Shown in pieces: positions 1 to 8,817 of a DNA stretch of 64,000 nt. Within the stretch, counting starts at the first letter, position 1; every line of letters starts with the position of its first letter. The notes under the pieces are model-generated. The model was given only the letters and a program-made list of their open reading frames with translations. It did no database searches and was not told where the DNA came from. Both the position numbers and the translations under genes were made by a program. The stretch covers positions 62,001 through 126,000 of the forward strand of contig NZ_JAFCMB010000016.1 in assembly GCF_018130145.1 (NCBI RefSeq), read 5' to 3'. Source of the DNA: Bradyrhizobium sp. AUGA SZCCT0176 (GTDB lineage Bacteria; Pseudomonadota; Alphaproteobacteria; Rhizobiales; Xanthobacteraceae).

Positions 1-752
1 CCATGCTGCGCGTAGACCCGTGTCGCATTCGGGTAGCGGTCCGCTTCGAGGATGGCGGTGTAACAAACCTCCAGCAAGGCCGGCGTCATCATCGTCTCGA
101 GAAGATTGCGTCCAATGATGATGAGCAATTCCCTGAGCGGCAGGGAAAGCTGGTCGGCGCTGACGCTCAGGGCATTGGACGAGTATTGGCTGACGACCTT
201 GGCGAACTGCTCGACCAGGAGCTGTTCCACGTTCTCGCGCCGCGTTGTCTTCTCGCGGAGCAGTTCCTTGTAGAGACCGTGCGGCGTCCATGTCCAGCTC
301 GGCCGCCCAAGCACGAACGCCGTGATGACAGCGCAATTCGACCAGCCGCGCATCTGGCTTGCTTTACCCGGGACCTGCTCGCGGACGCGAAGGATATCGC
401 CCGTCCCACCCCACCGCAGAAATTTGACGGCATCGGCCGGCGGCAGGATCGTCACCATCATGCGGGTCCACCACGGCTCCACGAGCAGCCAGCTCCCGGT
501 GTTCGTCGGCCGCATGGCAAAGACGTGCTTATGCTTGTGATGGACGAACCGATGCCACCATTGCCGTTTCAGGCCGGGGACGAAGCAAACGATCCAGTCG
601 ACGGGCTCGACCGTCACCAGCGATCCATGCTCGTCGGCGCAGTTGGCCAAATCCGACGGGACATCGTCGACGACCTTCAGGCTTGATGGGCTGTCGCTGC
701 TCCGCGCCAGCCAGGACTGGCTCGCACGGGCAGTATCATATGGTGCGTTCAT
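1..752 (-). CDS. Partial protein: uncharacterised W-rich N-terminal domain plus TetR-type C-terminal domain
   Basis: This frame is open from an ATG at 752 to the window edge (250 codons, 3' end missing). Residues 50-170 form a Trp/His-rich domain (GLKRQWWHRF at 60-69, HHKHKH at 71-76, TPHGLYKELL at 156-165) that resembles uncharacterised phage-type proteins; this is from memory and weak. Residues 200-250 match the AefR-like C-terminal ligand-binding domain of TetR regulators, with the pattern of a run of leucines, then LLEVCYTAILEADRYP. The same segment of the TetR protein at 4115-4741 is visibly similar. I see no helix-turn-helix. Its ATG overlaps the stop of the upstream TetR-like gene by 17 bp, so it is probably the last gene of the efflux operon. 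The opposite-strand ORF here is a shadow. Confidence 0.6.
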   Translation of the reverse strand, partial: MNAPYDTARASQSWLARSSDSPSSLKVVDDVPSDLANCADEHGSLVTVEPVDWIVCFVPGLKRQWWHRFVHHKHKHVFAMRPTNTGSWLLVEPWWTRMMVTILPPADAVKFLRWGGTGDILRVREQVPGKASQMRGWSNCAVITAFVLGRPSWTWTPHGLYKELLREKTTRRENVEQLLVEQFAKVVSQYSSNALSVSADQLSLPLRELLIIIGRNLLETMMTPALLEVCYTAILEADRYPNATRVYAQH

Positions 753-1398
753 ATCTGGCGCTCCTCGCGCTTGCACATCCATGCAGGAACCTTTCAACGC
801 TGGCCTTGACGCGGTCGGCGGCTGACCCGTTCTGGCTCGTCACGGGATTCAGCATCAATGCCTGGTAGAGCGGCTCCCTCAGCAGTCCCATCAATTGCTC
901 CGCGCATACCTGCGCGTCAGATATCGACAGGATCCCTCTTTCATTGGTGTCCGACAGAAACTCCCGCAGCCTCCGTGTGACGATCTCCGACCCTGCCTCG
1001 TACACCCGCTTCTTGAGAGAAGGGTTGCGCGCACCTTCGGCCATCATCATCCGGATGAACCCGACCAGGGTGGTCGAATACTCTCGCGAGGCAACGAGTC
1101 CGAAGGCGACAAGGGTATCGCGTACATCGTCAAGGGTATTTGGACGTACCCTCCTCACCAATGGCTGCGATATGAACAGGGCTTCGTGCTCGGCAACCGC
1201 GACGACGAGATCGTCGATACTTTCGAATGCCGACCAGATATCTTCTTGCGAATATCCGCTTCGATGAAAAATTCCATTGAGGTCGGCGAGCGTATCGCAG
1301 GGATCAGCGAGCGTCCCGCTGATCGCCGACACGATGTCGGAGCGAATGTCCGGCCTCGATTCAGCATTATTCGCTCGAGCAGACGCGGGACGTCTCAT
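736..1398 (-). CDS. TetR/AcrR-family regulator with divergent HTH
   Basis: A 220-aa protein. The C-terminal half has the AefR/TetR_C pattern (MMMAEGARNP at about 117-126 followed by an amphipathic helix and ERGILSISD). The N-terminal 15-60 region is where the HTH should be: SGYSQEDIWSAFESIDDLV resembles the end of a TetR HTH and helix 4, but the recognition helix is atypical. Start ATG at 1398 follows GGAG and sits 2 bp after the stop of the MFS gene, so the two are translationally linked. It probably acts as a local regulator of the pump or as a ligand sensor. Family call is moderately sure; DNA binding is uncertain. Confidence 0.7.
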   Translation of the reverse strand: MRRPASARANNAESRPDIRSDIVSAISGTLADPCDTLADLNGIFHRSGYSQEDIWSAFESIDDLVVAVAEHEALFISQPLVRRVRPNTLDDVRDTLVAFGLVASREYSTTLVGFIRMMMAEGARNPSLKKRVYEAGSEIVTRRLREFLSDTNERGILSISDAQVCAEQLMGLLREPLYQALMLNPVTSQNGSAADRVKASVERFLHGCASARSARYERTI

Positions 1399-1399
1399 G

Positions 1400-3007
1400 T
1401 TACGGCTCCTTGCTCAGGGATGACTGCGCCGCGTGCGCTTTCGCGTAGCGGTGGAATCCGATCTTGATGGAGACCAGCACCGGCGCGGCGATGACGAAAA
1501 GCAACGCGACGGCATTGAACGCGGTGTCGAAGGCGATCACGGTGGACTGACCGGTGACGGCCCTGCCCAGCAGGCTCGTGGCAGCCCGGCTGGCGGCCAC
1601 GGCGTCCATTCCCCGCGCCGCGAGCATGGCTGTCATCGCCGTCAACCGCTCGCTGACCGCAGGAACGCCCGCGGTGACGCTGGCGCCGAGCACCGCAACA
1701 TTGCCCGCGACGTTATGGTCGATCAGTGTCTGCAGTCCGGCTACCCCCATCAGACCGCCAAGCTGGCGACCCGCATTGAAGAGACCGATGCCGGACGCAC
1801 GTTTGTGGTCATTGAGATTGCTGAAAGCGATCAGCGTGATGGACAGAAACAGGAAGCCAAGGCCCAGGCCGCGCAACAGGATGGCCGCCATCATGTCGTG
1901 CGCGCCGCTTTCGCTGGTCGAGCCGGACAGCATCCACATCGCAATCATGATCATCAGGATCCCAAAGGGCACCGTCGCGACCGGAGGAACGCGGCGGGCC
2001 TGGAAGAGGAAGGCGGCTATGAGGAGCGTGCCGATGAAAAATGCGCCGCTCGGCAACAAGAGCAGGCCGGCGTCGGTAGGCCTGAACGCGAGAACGGATA
2101 CGGCAAACGACGGGATCAGGAATGCGCTCCCGAACAGCGCGGCGCCGGCGACAAAGCTGACAATGAAGGCGAAGGAAAAATCTTCCGTCCGGAACAAGGT
2201 GAAATCGAGCAGGCCCCAGCCTTTGGCGATCACCTGGTGGCCGAGAAACAGCAGCAGGGCGGCGGCGCCCAGCACTGTCAGCCACAGGATGCGAGGTTCC
2301 TCGAACCAGCGCCATCGGTTGCCCTGATTGAGGACATAGGTGAAGCAGAGAAATGCGACTGACATCAGCGAGAAGCCGATACAATCAAACGGACGGCGCA
2401 CGGCCGCAGCCGGCTTCGGGGCGTCCGCGATCAACAGCAGGCCGGCCGCTGCCAGGGCCACCGGAACGACGCTGACGAAAATCCATGCCCAGGACTGGCT
2501 GTCCAGCAACCATCCCTGGAGCGCCGGGGCGATGGTCCCGGGAGCGACGACCGACCCCATCGCGAACAGGGCTTGAAGGATCGGTTGCTGGGCGCGCGGA
2601 TAGGCGAGAAAAATGATCGCCTGCCCGCCGATAAGCAAGGTGCCTCCGGAGAAGCCCTGAATCATGCGGAGTGCTATCAACAGGTCCAGCCGGGCTGTGA
2701 TGACGGCAATGCCACATGCCGTGCCCATGACCAGCGTTGAACAAATGATCAGGCTGCGCGGATTGATGCGGGTCATCAGCCAGGGGGCGGTCATGAACCC
2801 GATCAGTTTCAGAGCGGTGTATCCAATGTCCAGCCAGGCGGCCTCGTCGGGAGTTGCGTAGGTGTCGCCGATGATATAGCCGCGCCCGAGCGACAGCACG
2901 GTGCCTGCGATCGCCTCCGTCAGCGTCGCAAGCACGACCCCCACGACAAGAAGGGCTCCTGTCGCAGATCTGTCGCGGCTCGGCGTGTCGGCGACGGCCA
3001 TGGTCAT
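1400..3007 (-). CDS. MFS drug:H+ antiporter, DHA2 (EmrB/QacA-like)
   Basis: A 535-aa integral membrane protein with about 14 hydrophobic segments, the length and topology of the DHA2 family. The loop R-M-I-Q-G-F-S-G-G around residue 115 corresponds to the conserved motif after TM4. In gamma-proteobacterial EmrAB systems such proteins work with a membrane-fusion protein; here the HlyD-type gene lies directly upstream and the two overlap by ATGA (start 3007, HlyD stop 3004). Predicted inner-membrane exporter of small hydrophobic toxicants. Control is likely by the divergent TetR gene at 4115. Substrate cannot be read from sequence. Confidence 0.9.
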   Translation of the reverse strand: MTMAVADTPSRDRSATGALLVVGVVLATLTEAIAGTVLSLGRGYIIGDTYATPDEAAWLDIGYTALKLIGFMTAPWLMTRINPRSLIICSTLVMGTACGIAVITARLDLLIALRMIQGFSGGTLLIGGQAIIFLAYPRAQQPILQALFAMGSVVAPGTIAPALQGWLLDSQSWAWIFVSVVPVALAAAGLLLIADAPKPAAAVRRPFDCIGFSLMSVAFLCFTYVLNQGNRWRWFEEPRILWLTVLGAAALLLFLGHQVIAKGWGLLDFTLFRTEDFSFAFIVSFVAGAALFGSAFLIPSFAVSVLAFRPTDAGLLLLPSGAFFIGTLLIAAFLFQARRVPPVATVPFGILMIMIAMWMLSGSTSESGAHDMMAAILLRGLGLGFLFLSITLIAFSNLNDHKRASGIGLFNAGRQLGGLMGVAGLQTLIDHNVAGNVAVLGASVTAGVPAVSERLTAMTAMLAARGMDAVAASRAATSLLGRAVTGQSTVIAFDTAFNAVALLFVIAAPVLVSIKIGFHRYAKAHAAQSSLSKEP

Positions 3008-4032
3008 GAGCCGCTTCTCCGGTCAATTTCGACACGCGCGGACAGGCCGGGCACGAGGCGGCCGGGCAACGGGTTGCTGGCAAAGCGGATCTTCACCGGT
3101 ACGCGTTGCACGACGCGGATGAAGTTTCCTGTCGCATTGTCCGCGGGGAGCAGACTGAAGGCAGAACCGCTGCCGGGTGCGAAGCTGTCCACCAGGCCTT
3201 CAATCTTCTCATCCGGGTAACCGTCGACCGTGATGCGGACGCGCTGGCCGGGCCGGATATGTTCGATCTGGGTTTCCTTGAAATTCGCGACCACCCACAC
3301 GTCCTTGACCGGAACGATGTCGAGCAAGGAGGCGCCCGGCGCGACCAGCCGGCCGATGCGGACCTGGCGGTTGCCGATCACGCCATCGACCGGCGCATGC
3401 ACCACCGTGTTGTCGAGATCGATCTGGGCAAGATCGCGTGCGGCCTGTGCCTGCGCAACGGCCGCAACGGCAGCTTCGCGCTGGGTGGCAAGGACGGCAA
3501 TGCGCTGTTGCTGGGCCTCCACCATCGCCGACGCCGCCGACACGCCCGCCTCGGCCCTCGACAGCGCCGCGTCGCTTTCATCGACCGCGGCCTGGCTAAC
3601 GGCATTGGTGCGGATAAGTTCGCGGCGGCGATCGGAGGCCTTGGTCGCCAGATTCCTCTCGGCGACGGTCGAACGTCGCTGCGCTTCGGCCTGTCGAACC
3701 AGGGCGTGCTGAAGCTGGATGTCGGCATCCACATTGGTGAGGCGAGCCTGGGCCGCTTCGACATTGGCCACCGCTTGCGCAAGCTTTGCGCGATAGTCCC
3801 GATCGTCGATCCGGAACAGGACGTCACCCGCCCGGACGCTCTGGTTATCCTCGACCTCGAGGGTCGTGACGTAGCCCGCAACCTTCGGGGCCAGTGAGGT
3901 CACGTCACCGCGAACATACGCATTGTCGGTCGAGGTCTCGCCGATCGAACGCGCCCTCCATCCCGTGGCCACGATCACCACCGCGCCAAGGCACAGCAGC
4001 AAGCCGATCGTCTTCTTCTTGTTACGCTGCAT
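3004..4032 (-). CDS. HlyD/EmrA-type membrane fusion protein
   Basis: 342 aa. One N-terminal membrane anchor (residues 7-24), then a biotinyl-lipoyl half-motif (KVAGYVTTLEVEDNQSVRAG, about 50-69), an alanine-rich coiled-coil hairpin (about 85-205), the second lipoyl half (VHAPVDGVIGNRQV, about 213-226) and a beta-barrel region. This is the standard EmrA/HlyD layout. It would bridge the inner-membrane MFS pump to an outer-membrane channel. Start ATG 4032 has a GGAGG site that overlaps operator 1 (4043-4058), so repressor binding would block both promoter and leader. First gene of the four-gene operon running leftward. Confidence 0.92.
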   Translation of the reverse strand: MQRNKKKTIGLLLCLGAVVIVATGWRARSIGETSTDNAYVRGDVTSLAPKVAGYVTTLEVEDNQSVRAGDVLFRIDDRDYRAKLAQAVANVEAAQARLTNVDADIQLQHALVRQAEAQRRSTVAERNLATKASDRRRELIRTNAVSQAAVDESDAALSRAEAGVSAASAMVEAQQQRIAVLATQREAAVAAVAQAQAARDLAQIDLDNTVVHAPVDGVIGNRQVRIGRLVAPGASLLDIVPVKDVWVVANFKETQIEHIRPGQRVRITVDGYPDEKIEGLVDSFAPGSGSAFSLLPADNATGNFIRVVQRVPVKIRFASNPLPGRLVPGLSARVEIDRRSGS

Positions 4033-4042
4033 GACGGCCTCC

Positions 4043-4058
4043 GGTAATGGATGTTACC
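4043..4058. promoter_or_regulatory. Operator 1 of efflux operon (inverted repeat GGTAA-n6-TTACC)
   Basis: GGTAATGGATGTTACC: 5-bp arms separated by 6 bp. It lies in the 82-bp space between the divergent HlyD (start 4032) and TetR (start 4115) genes, touching the HlyD ribosome binding site. A matching copy is 29 bp away. Pairs of such repeats in a divergent TetR/efflux spacer are the usual autoregulated operator arrangement; binding by the TetR product is inference. Confidence 0.75.
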
Positions 4059-4071
4059 ATTTGACGTCTAT

Positions 4072-4087
4072 GGTAATGATCGTTACC
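4072..4087. promoter_or_regulatory. Operator 2 of efflux operon (GGTAA-n6-TTACC)
   Basis: GGTAATGATCGTTACC, nearly perfectly palindromic over all 16 bp (one mismatch pair), 27 bp upstream of the TetR ATG. Centre-to-centre distance to operator 1 is 29 bp. Likely binding site for the TetR protein encoded at 4115-4741. Confidence 0.78.
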
Positions 4088-4114
4088 AGTCAAGGGATGG
4101 ATCGGGATGGATGA

Positions 4115-4741
4115 ATGGCTGTGGCTAAGAAAGGGCGCCCGAACGGTCGCCGGGAAGCCCTGCTTCGCGCTGCGGCCGAGGTGTTTTTTGAACAGGGCTA
4201 CGCGGCGACGAGCATCGACGCGATCATCGAACGTGCCGGTGGTTCGAAACGCACCATCTACAGTGAATTCGGCAACAAGCAGGGCCTGTTCTCCGCCATC
4301 GTCAAGGAAAGCGCCGACAGGGTGCTTTCGACCCTGGTCATCGAGCAAACGGAGGGCCACGATCTGCGGGCGACGCTGACGGCGTTTGGTCAGCATCTCA
4401 TGGGCATTTACATGTCGCCCACCCTGATCGGCATTTACCGAATTGCGGTCACCGAGGCCAACCGCTTTCCTGATCTTGTGAAGTCGTTCTACGAACAAGG
4501 GCCCGGCCGGGCGACGTCCCGGCTCGCCGAGGTCCTTGAAGCCGCCAACAAGCGAGGAGAAATTCGAACCGATGATTGCTCGCGAATGGCCGGGCACTTT
4601 GTCGGCATGATCCGCGACAACCTTCATCTGCAGGTCGTTCTCGGGCTGCGCGCGGCGCCGTCGGACAAGGAAGCGCAGGCGGCGGTCGGTTCGGCCGTCG
4701 AGGTGTTTTTGAACGGTGTTCGACCTGGCCGGAAAAAGTAG
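4115..4741 (+). CDS. TetR/AcrR-family transcriptional repressor
   Basis: 208 aa. N-terminal TetR HTH is canonical: REALLRAAAEVFFEQGYAAT, then IDAIIERAGGSKRTIYSEFG (about residues 34-53). The C-terminal half (about 85-200) is the AefR-like ligand-binding domain. Divergent from the HlyD-MFS operon with two identical-type operators in the spacer, so it most likely represses both itself and the pump until a ligand binds. ATG 4115 chosen because the HTH begins shortly after; an overlapping frame starting at 4107 is a shadow. Confidence 0.93.
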   Translation: MAVAKKGRPNGRREALLRAAAEVFFEQGYAATSIDAIIERAGGSKRTIYSEFGNKQGLFSAIVKESADRVLSTLVIEQTEGHDLRATLTAFGQHLMGIYMSPTLIGIYRIAVTEANRFPDLVKSFYEQGPGRATSRLAEVLEAANKRGEIRTDDCSRMAGHFVGMIRDNLHLQVVLGLRAAPSDKEAQAAVGSAVEVFLNGVRPGRKK

Positions 4742-4849
4742 GCAGCCTGTTGTCGTCTTCGGCATCGAGCGGTTTACGGAACGGCTGGGCCGAGTGCTGA
4801 TAGCGATCATCATTTTCTCCGTCATGTGAGGAAATGCACACCGTCCTGC

Positions 4850-5632
4850 CTAGCGTGCGGTCCAGCCGCCATCGACGGAGATCGCCGTGCCCGTGATCTG
4901 CTCTGCCGCAACCGAGCACAGGAACGCGACGGTGCCGCCAAGCTGCTCCGGCGAGGCAAAATCCAGCGACGGCTGTTTCTCCGACAACAGCTCTTCAGCG
5001 GCTTGCTTCTGGCTGATGCCGCGTTGGGCTGCGATGTCGCTGATCTGCTTTTCGACCAGCGGCGTGCGCACCCAGCCGGGACAGACCGCATTGCAGGTAA
5101 CGCCGCTCCCGGCGGTCTCCAGGCCGACCACCTTGGTCAAGCCGACCATCCCGTGCTTGGCCGCGACGTAGGCGGCCTTGTACGTCGAAGCCACGAGGCC
5201 GTGCGCGGAAGCGATGTTGACGATCCGTCCCCAGCGCTGCTTTTTCATCTGCGGCACCGCCGCCGCAATGCCGTGGAATGCGGCCGACAGGTTGATCGCG
5301 AGAATCGCGTCCCACTTGGCCGCCGGAAACTCATCCACCGGCGCGGTGAACTGGATGCCGGCATTGTTGACAAGGATGTCGAGGCGCCCGAATTCCTCGA
5401 TCGTCGCGGCAACCAATCCGCGCACGGCCTCGCCCTTCGACATGTCGGCACCGTCGTAGACGACGCGCACGCCGTGCTCGCGTTCGATCCCGCTGCGGAT
5501 CGCCTCGATCTCGCCAGCATCGCCAAAGCCGTTCAACACCAGGTCGGCGCCGGCCTTCGCCAGCTCCCTGGCGATGCCGAGGCCGATGCCGCTGGTCGAT
5601 CCGGTGACGATGGCTACCTTGCCCTTCAACAT
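4850..5632 (-). CDS. bdhA: 3-hydroxybutyrate dehydrogenase (SDR family)
   Basis: 260 aa, typical size. NAD-binding TGSTSGIG (10-17), NNAG (89-92), catalytic Ser142, Tyr155 and Lys159, and the family-specific stretch ASAHGLVAS and CNAVCPGWVRTPLV. Interconverts D-3-hydroxybutyrate and acetoacetate with NAD in the cytoplasm. Followed upstream on the same strand by a patatin-like lipase and acetoacetate decarboxylase; this trio makes sense in poly-3-hydroxybutyrate or ketone-body turnover. RBS GGAAC just before ATG 5632. Substrate assignment rests on recall of the close BdhA pattern and is fairly secure. Confidence 0.9.
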   Translation of the reverse strand: MLKGKVAIVTGSTSGIGLGIARELAKAGADLVLNGFGDAGEIEAIRSGIEREHGVRVVYDGADMSKGEAVRGLVAATIEEFGRLDILVNNAGIQFTAPVDEFPAAKWDAILAINLSAAFHGIAAAVPQMKKQRWGRIVNIASAHGLVASTYKAAYVAAKHGMVGLTKVVGLETAGSGVTCNAVCPGWVRTPLVEKQISDIAAQRGISQKQAAEELLSEKQPSLDFASPEQLGGTVAFLCSVAAEQITGTAISVDGGWTAR

Positions 5633-5677
5633 GGGAGTTCCTTTCGGGTGCTTTGAGAGATGAAATCCGCCGGGAGC

Positions 5678-6853
5678 TCAGTCGCGGCGATGCACGTCAT
5701 GCGTGACGATGCCAAGTTCCGGTGCCGGCCGGTCGAGGCGGTGCGGGTCGGCCAGGGTGCGACGGATGTCGTCGAGCCCGCTCTGCCAATGCGCACGCAT
5801 CGCGCTCAACCCGAACTCGTAGTCCCTCGAATGGCCTTCGTAGGTCTTGGACTGGTAGATCAGGTGAACGATATTGTAGGAGCGATGGCGGGCCATGTCG
5901 GCGATGGCGCGGATTTCCGGCTTCGCCTTTGCGCTGGCCGGCAGCTCCTCCATGGTCCGCTGCAGCGCCTGACGCATCTTCTGCATCCGCATCACCTGGT
6001 CGGTGACGGCGCGCGTGCGGCTCGAATATTGGATGTCCTTCTGCCGGCTCGACACCTCCATCAGGTCCTGGGGAACGCGGCCCCTGGCCGACCAGAGATC
6101 GATCTGGAATGTCAGCGTGTCACATGGCTCGCCAGACAACACGCGGGAAAGCGGCGTATTCCAAACCACGCCGCCGTCCCAATAGTGCTCGCCTTCGATT
6201 TCAACGGCGGGGAATCCCGGCGGCAGCGCGCCGGAAGCCATGAAATGCTTCGGTCCCAGCCGGCGTTCGGCGGTGTCGAAATAGGTCAAATTGCCGGTGC
6301 GGACGTTGACCGCGCCGACGCTGACGCGCACTTCGCCCGAATTCAACCGGTCGAAGTCGACGAGCCGCTCCAGCGTCTGATGCAAAGGCGCCGTGTCGTA
6401 GAAGCTGGTCGCGGCATCGCCCGTGAAGAGCGACCAGAGCGGCGACGGAAAGCGCGGCTTGAAGAATCCGGGCTGACCCTGGACCAGGGCCCTCGTCGCC
6501 GCCATCCTGTTGCGCACCGAGTTGATGTCGAAGGCAAAGGGCAAGGCATTGGCCAGCCCCTCGCCGGCGGGCCACTCGATCGAAAAGGCACAGATCGTCT
6601 CCCAGAACTCGCGCAACCGCTGCACGCGCTCGGCTTCGGGCGAGCCGGCGATGATCGCGGCGTTGAGCGCGCCGATCGAGATGCCGGCCAGCCAGTTCGG
6701 CCGGATGCCGGCCTCGTGCAGGCCCTCATAGACGCCGGCCTGGTAGGCGCCAAGCGCGCCACCGCCTTGCAGCACCAGAGCGACGACATCGTACGGCAGC
6801 GGCCTGGTTTGCTGCGGCACCGGACTTGATTGTTCTCGCATCACGTTCAGCAT
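5678..6853 (-). CDS. Patatin-like phospholipase with C-terminal DUF3734-type region
   Basis: 391 aa from ATG 6853, chosen over 6871 because GGGAG lies 8 bp upstream. Oxyanion-hole loop QGGGALGAYQAG (29-40), nucleophile elbow GISIG with Ser59, and catalytic Asp226 in DGG. The C-terminal 230-391 segment matches the extension seen in bacterial patatins of PHB-producing rhizobia. Predicted serine lipase/acylhydrolase. Sits between bdhA and acetoacetate decarboxylase, 13 bp from the next coding region, suggesting one operon; a role in granule lipid or PHB metabolism is inference. Confidence 0.9.
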   Translation of the reverse strand: MLNVMREQSSPVPQQTRPLPYDVVALVLQGGGALGAYQAGVYEGLHEAGIRPNWLAGISIGALNAAIIAGSPEAERVQRLREFWETICAFSIEWPAGEGLANALPFAFDINSVRNRMAATRALVQGQPGFFKPRFPSPLWSLFTGDAATSFYDTAPLHQTLERLVDFDRLNSGEVRVSVGAVNVRTGNLTYFDTAERRLGPKHFMASGALPPGFPAVEIEGEHYWDGGVVWNTPLSRVLSGEPCDTLTFQIDLWSARGRVPQDLMEVSSRQKDIQYSSRTRAVTDQVMRMQKMRQALQRTMEELPASAKAKPEIRAIADMARHRSYNIVHLIYQSKTYEGHSRDYEFGLSAMRAHWQSGLDDIRRTLADPHRLDRPAPELGIVTHDVHRRD

Positions 6854-6883
6854 TGCCAAAACTCCCTGCATTTGGCCGACCGA

Positions 6884-7684
6884 TCAGCCGGCATTCGCTT
6901 CGATCAGAATTTCGGACCCGGTCCCGCGTCGACGTAACGTCGCGCCAGGTGCGAGATAGTCGTGGATCACGGTGCCAAGCCCGAGCGTGAGGTCGGCGAC
7001 AACGTGCTTGGCGGACAGCACCTGAAGCACCGGCAGCTCGGCGACGGGAGCCAGGGCATGCGAGCAGAGGTCGAGCGCCGCCGGCCCGGTCCATGCGCCC
7101 TTTACGGTGATGTCTTCGAGGTGGAAGCGCACGAGCTCGCAAATACGCGCCGTGCCGTCGACATGCGGAATGATCTTGAGCAGGAAGTTGGGTGCGGCGA
7201 GTTTTCTGGCTTCGACTGATGTGTCGAGCGCGCGGTGCTTGTAGCCCATGGTGCCGGTCGCGATGCGGACCGAGCCGTAGTTCAGCGTGCCGACCAGCGT
7301 GTCGGTCTCGACCGCAAGCTTCGGCTGCGCCAGCTTCTTGGGAAAGCCCCACAGTTCGCGCCCACCAGCAATCGGCGGATGATCATTGAGGAACATCTGA
7401 TGCACGAAGCTGCCGGCCTCGCCCCGGTAGGACACCGGGATGACCTGACCGCTTTCGGTGTAGTCGCCGAAGCCGGTCGAGTCAGGCATGCGGATGAACT
7501 CGTAATTCACCACCGGCTCGGTCAGTTCGAGCGGTTCCGGCACGACCCGGCGCAGCGCCTCGGGATCGGTCCGGTAGCGGATGATGAAGTACTCGCGGTT
7601 GATGAACCGGTAGGGGCCGGGTGGAAAGGCCGAGTTCGTTAGCGGCATGGCGAACGCGGTCGCGCGCACGGTTTCGTGTTTCAT
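6884..7684 (-). CDS. adc: Acetoacetate decarboxylase
   Basis: 266 aa. Contains the signature GRELWGFPKKLAQPKL (108-123); Lys116 corresponds to the Schiff-base lysine of clostridial Adc, flanked by the second Lys117 that tunes its pKa. Catalyses acetoacetate to acetone plus CO2 in the cytoplasm. Genomic linkage with bdhA supports the assignment over other members of the Adc superfamily. Probable first gene of the adc-patatin-bdhA operon. Confidence 0.9.
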   Translation of the reverse strand: MKHETVRATAFAMPLTNSAFPPGPYRFINREYFIIRYRTDPEALRRVVPEPLELTEPVVNYEFIRMPDSTGFGDYTESGQVIPVSYRGEAGSFVHQMFLNDHPPIAGGRELWGFPKKLAQPKLAVETDTLVGTLNYGSVRIATGTMGYKHRALDTSVEARKLAAPNFLLKIIPHVDGTARICELVRFHLEDITVKGAWTGPAALDLCSHALAPVAELPVLQVLSAKHVVADLTLGLGTVIHDYLAPGATLRRRGTGSEILIEANAG

Positions 7685-7792
7685 CGAGGTCGAGCTCCAA
7701 AGGGATTTGGGTGTGCGGGCCGCGCTCCGGCGCTGGTAACGCGGCCCGTATCGGATGAAGCGCTGACGACGCGCCTCGTTCGGACCGTGCGG

Positions 7793-8722
7793 TCAGTAGT
7801 CCCAGAAGACCGGCACCCAACGAAAGGCGTCGCCGTTGGCCGCCACATGGCCGACGGACGGGAACGGCAGGTGAGTGGCCACCAGCAACCCGCCGGTTTC
7901 AGCCAGCTCCCGCAAAAGACGGATACGAACGCGGGCCGACTCCTCGGGGTCGTGTTCGAAGCCGTTGTACCACTCGGGGTGCTCGAACCCGACCGCGAAC
8001 ACCAGGTCTCCGGCGAACGTCAGCCGGTCGCCGCCGGATGCCACGCGGACCACGCTGTGCCCGGGGGTGTGACCGCCGGTGCGAGTGACGACCACTCCCG
8101 GCGCCACCTCGTACTCCTCCTCGAAGGTGCGCAGCTGGCTGCGGTACTCTTTCACGAACCGCTTGGCGGTCGATCGAAGCGCGTCCGGGAATCCGGGCGG
8201 CATGGAGACGTGGGAGAAATCGGGCGCCTCCCAGAACTTGACCTCGGCGGCCGACACGTGGATCCGCAGGTCCGGACGCAGCCGGTCCTTGACCCCGTCG
8301 ACGAGCAGCCCGCCAATGTGGTCCATGTGCATGTGGGTCAGCACCACGTCGGTCACGGACGCAAGATCGATGCCGGCGGCCTCCAGTCGCTTGATCAGCT
8401 GCCCGGCCCGCGGCAAGTGCAAGTCCGGGTCGAGCCCAAGCCCAGCGTCGACAAGGATGGTCCGGTCGCCGCTACGCACCACGACCACGTTCAGCGCCCA
8501 ATCGTAAGCGTCCGGCGGCAGGAACATGTCCTTTAGCCAGGTTGCCCGGACCGCTGGCTCGATGTTGTGCGCCAGCATCGCGGTTGGGAGCGGCAGCACG
8601 CCGTCGCTGACCACCAGCACCTCGATGTCACCGACCTGCACCGCGTAGCGCGACGGAACCAACTCGTTGGGGCCCGGTGCACCGGGGTGTGAGGTGTTGG
8701 CCAAGCTTGTGTCTAAATTCAT
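7793..8722 (-). CDS. Metallo-beta-lactamase-fold hydrolase
   Basis: 309 aa from ATG 8722, which has GGGAGA at the right distance; an in-frame ATG at 8740 overlaps that ribosome site. HxHxDH motif at 130-135 (HMHMDH), downstream His in GGHTPGHS, and AGDLVF Asp give a dinuclear zinc site. The family (like quorum-quenching lactonases and MblA hydrolases) hydrolyses esters or lactones; the substrate cannot be read. Same strand as the NDH-2-like gene and the acetoacetate operon but separated from adc by about 108 bp. Confidence 0.85.
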   Translation of the reverse strand: MNLDTSLANTSHPGAPGPNELVPSRYAVQVGDIEVLVVSDGVLPLPTAMLAHNIEPAVRATWLKDMFLPPDAYDWALNVVVVRSGDRTILVDAGLGLDPDLHLPRAGQLIKRLEAAGIDLASVTDVVLTHMHMDHIGGLLVDGVKDRLRPDLRIHVSAAEVKFWEAPDFSHVSMPPGFPDALRSTAKRFVKEYRSQLRTFEEEYEVAPGVVVTRTGGHTPGHSVVRVASGGDRLTFAGDLVFAVGFEHPEWYNGFEHDPEESARVRIRLLRELAETGGLLVATHLPFPSVGHVAANGDAFRWVPVFWDY

Positions 8723-8817
8723 GTTTGTCTCCCGTTTCATGGTGAAGGCTACTGGCTGGTCTTGGTTGAGCGGGCCGCGCAGCCAGCGCAGAGCGCGGCC
8801 CGTTTCGCGTGAAGGGT

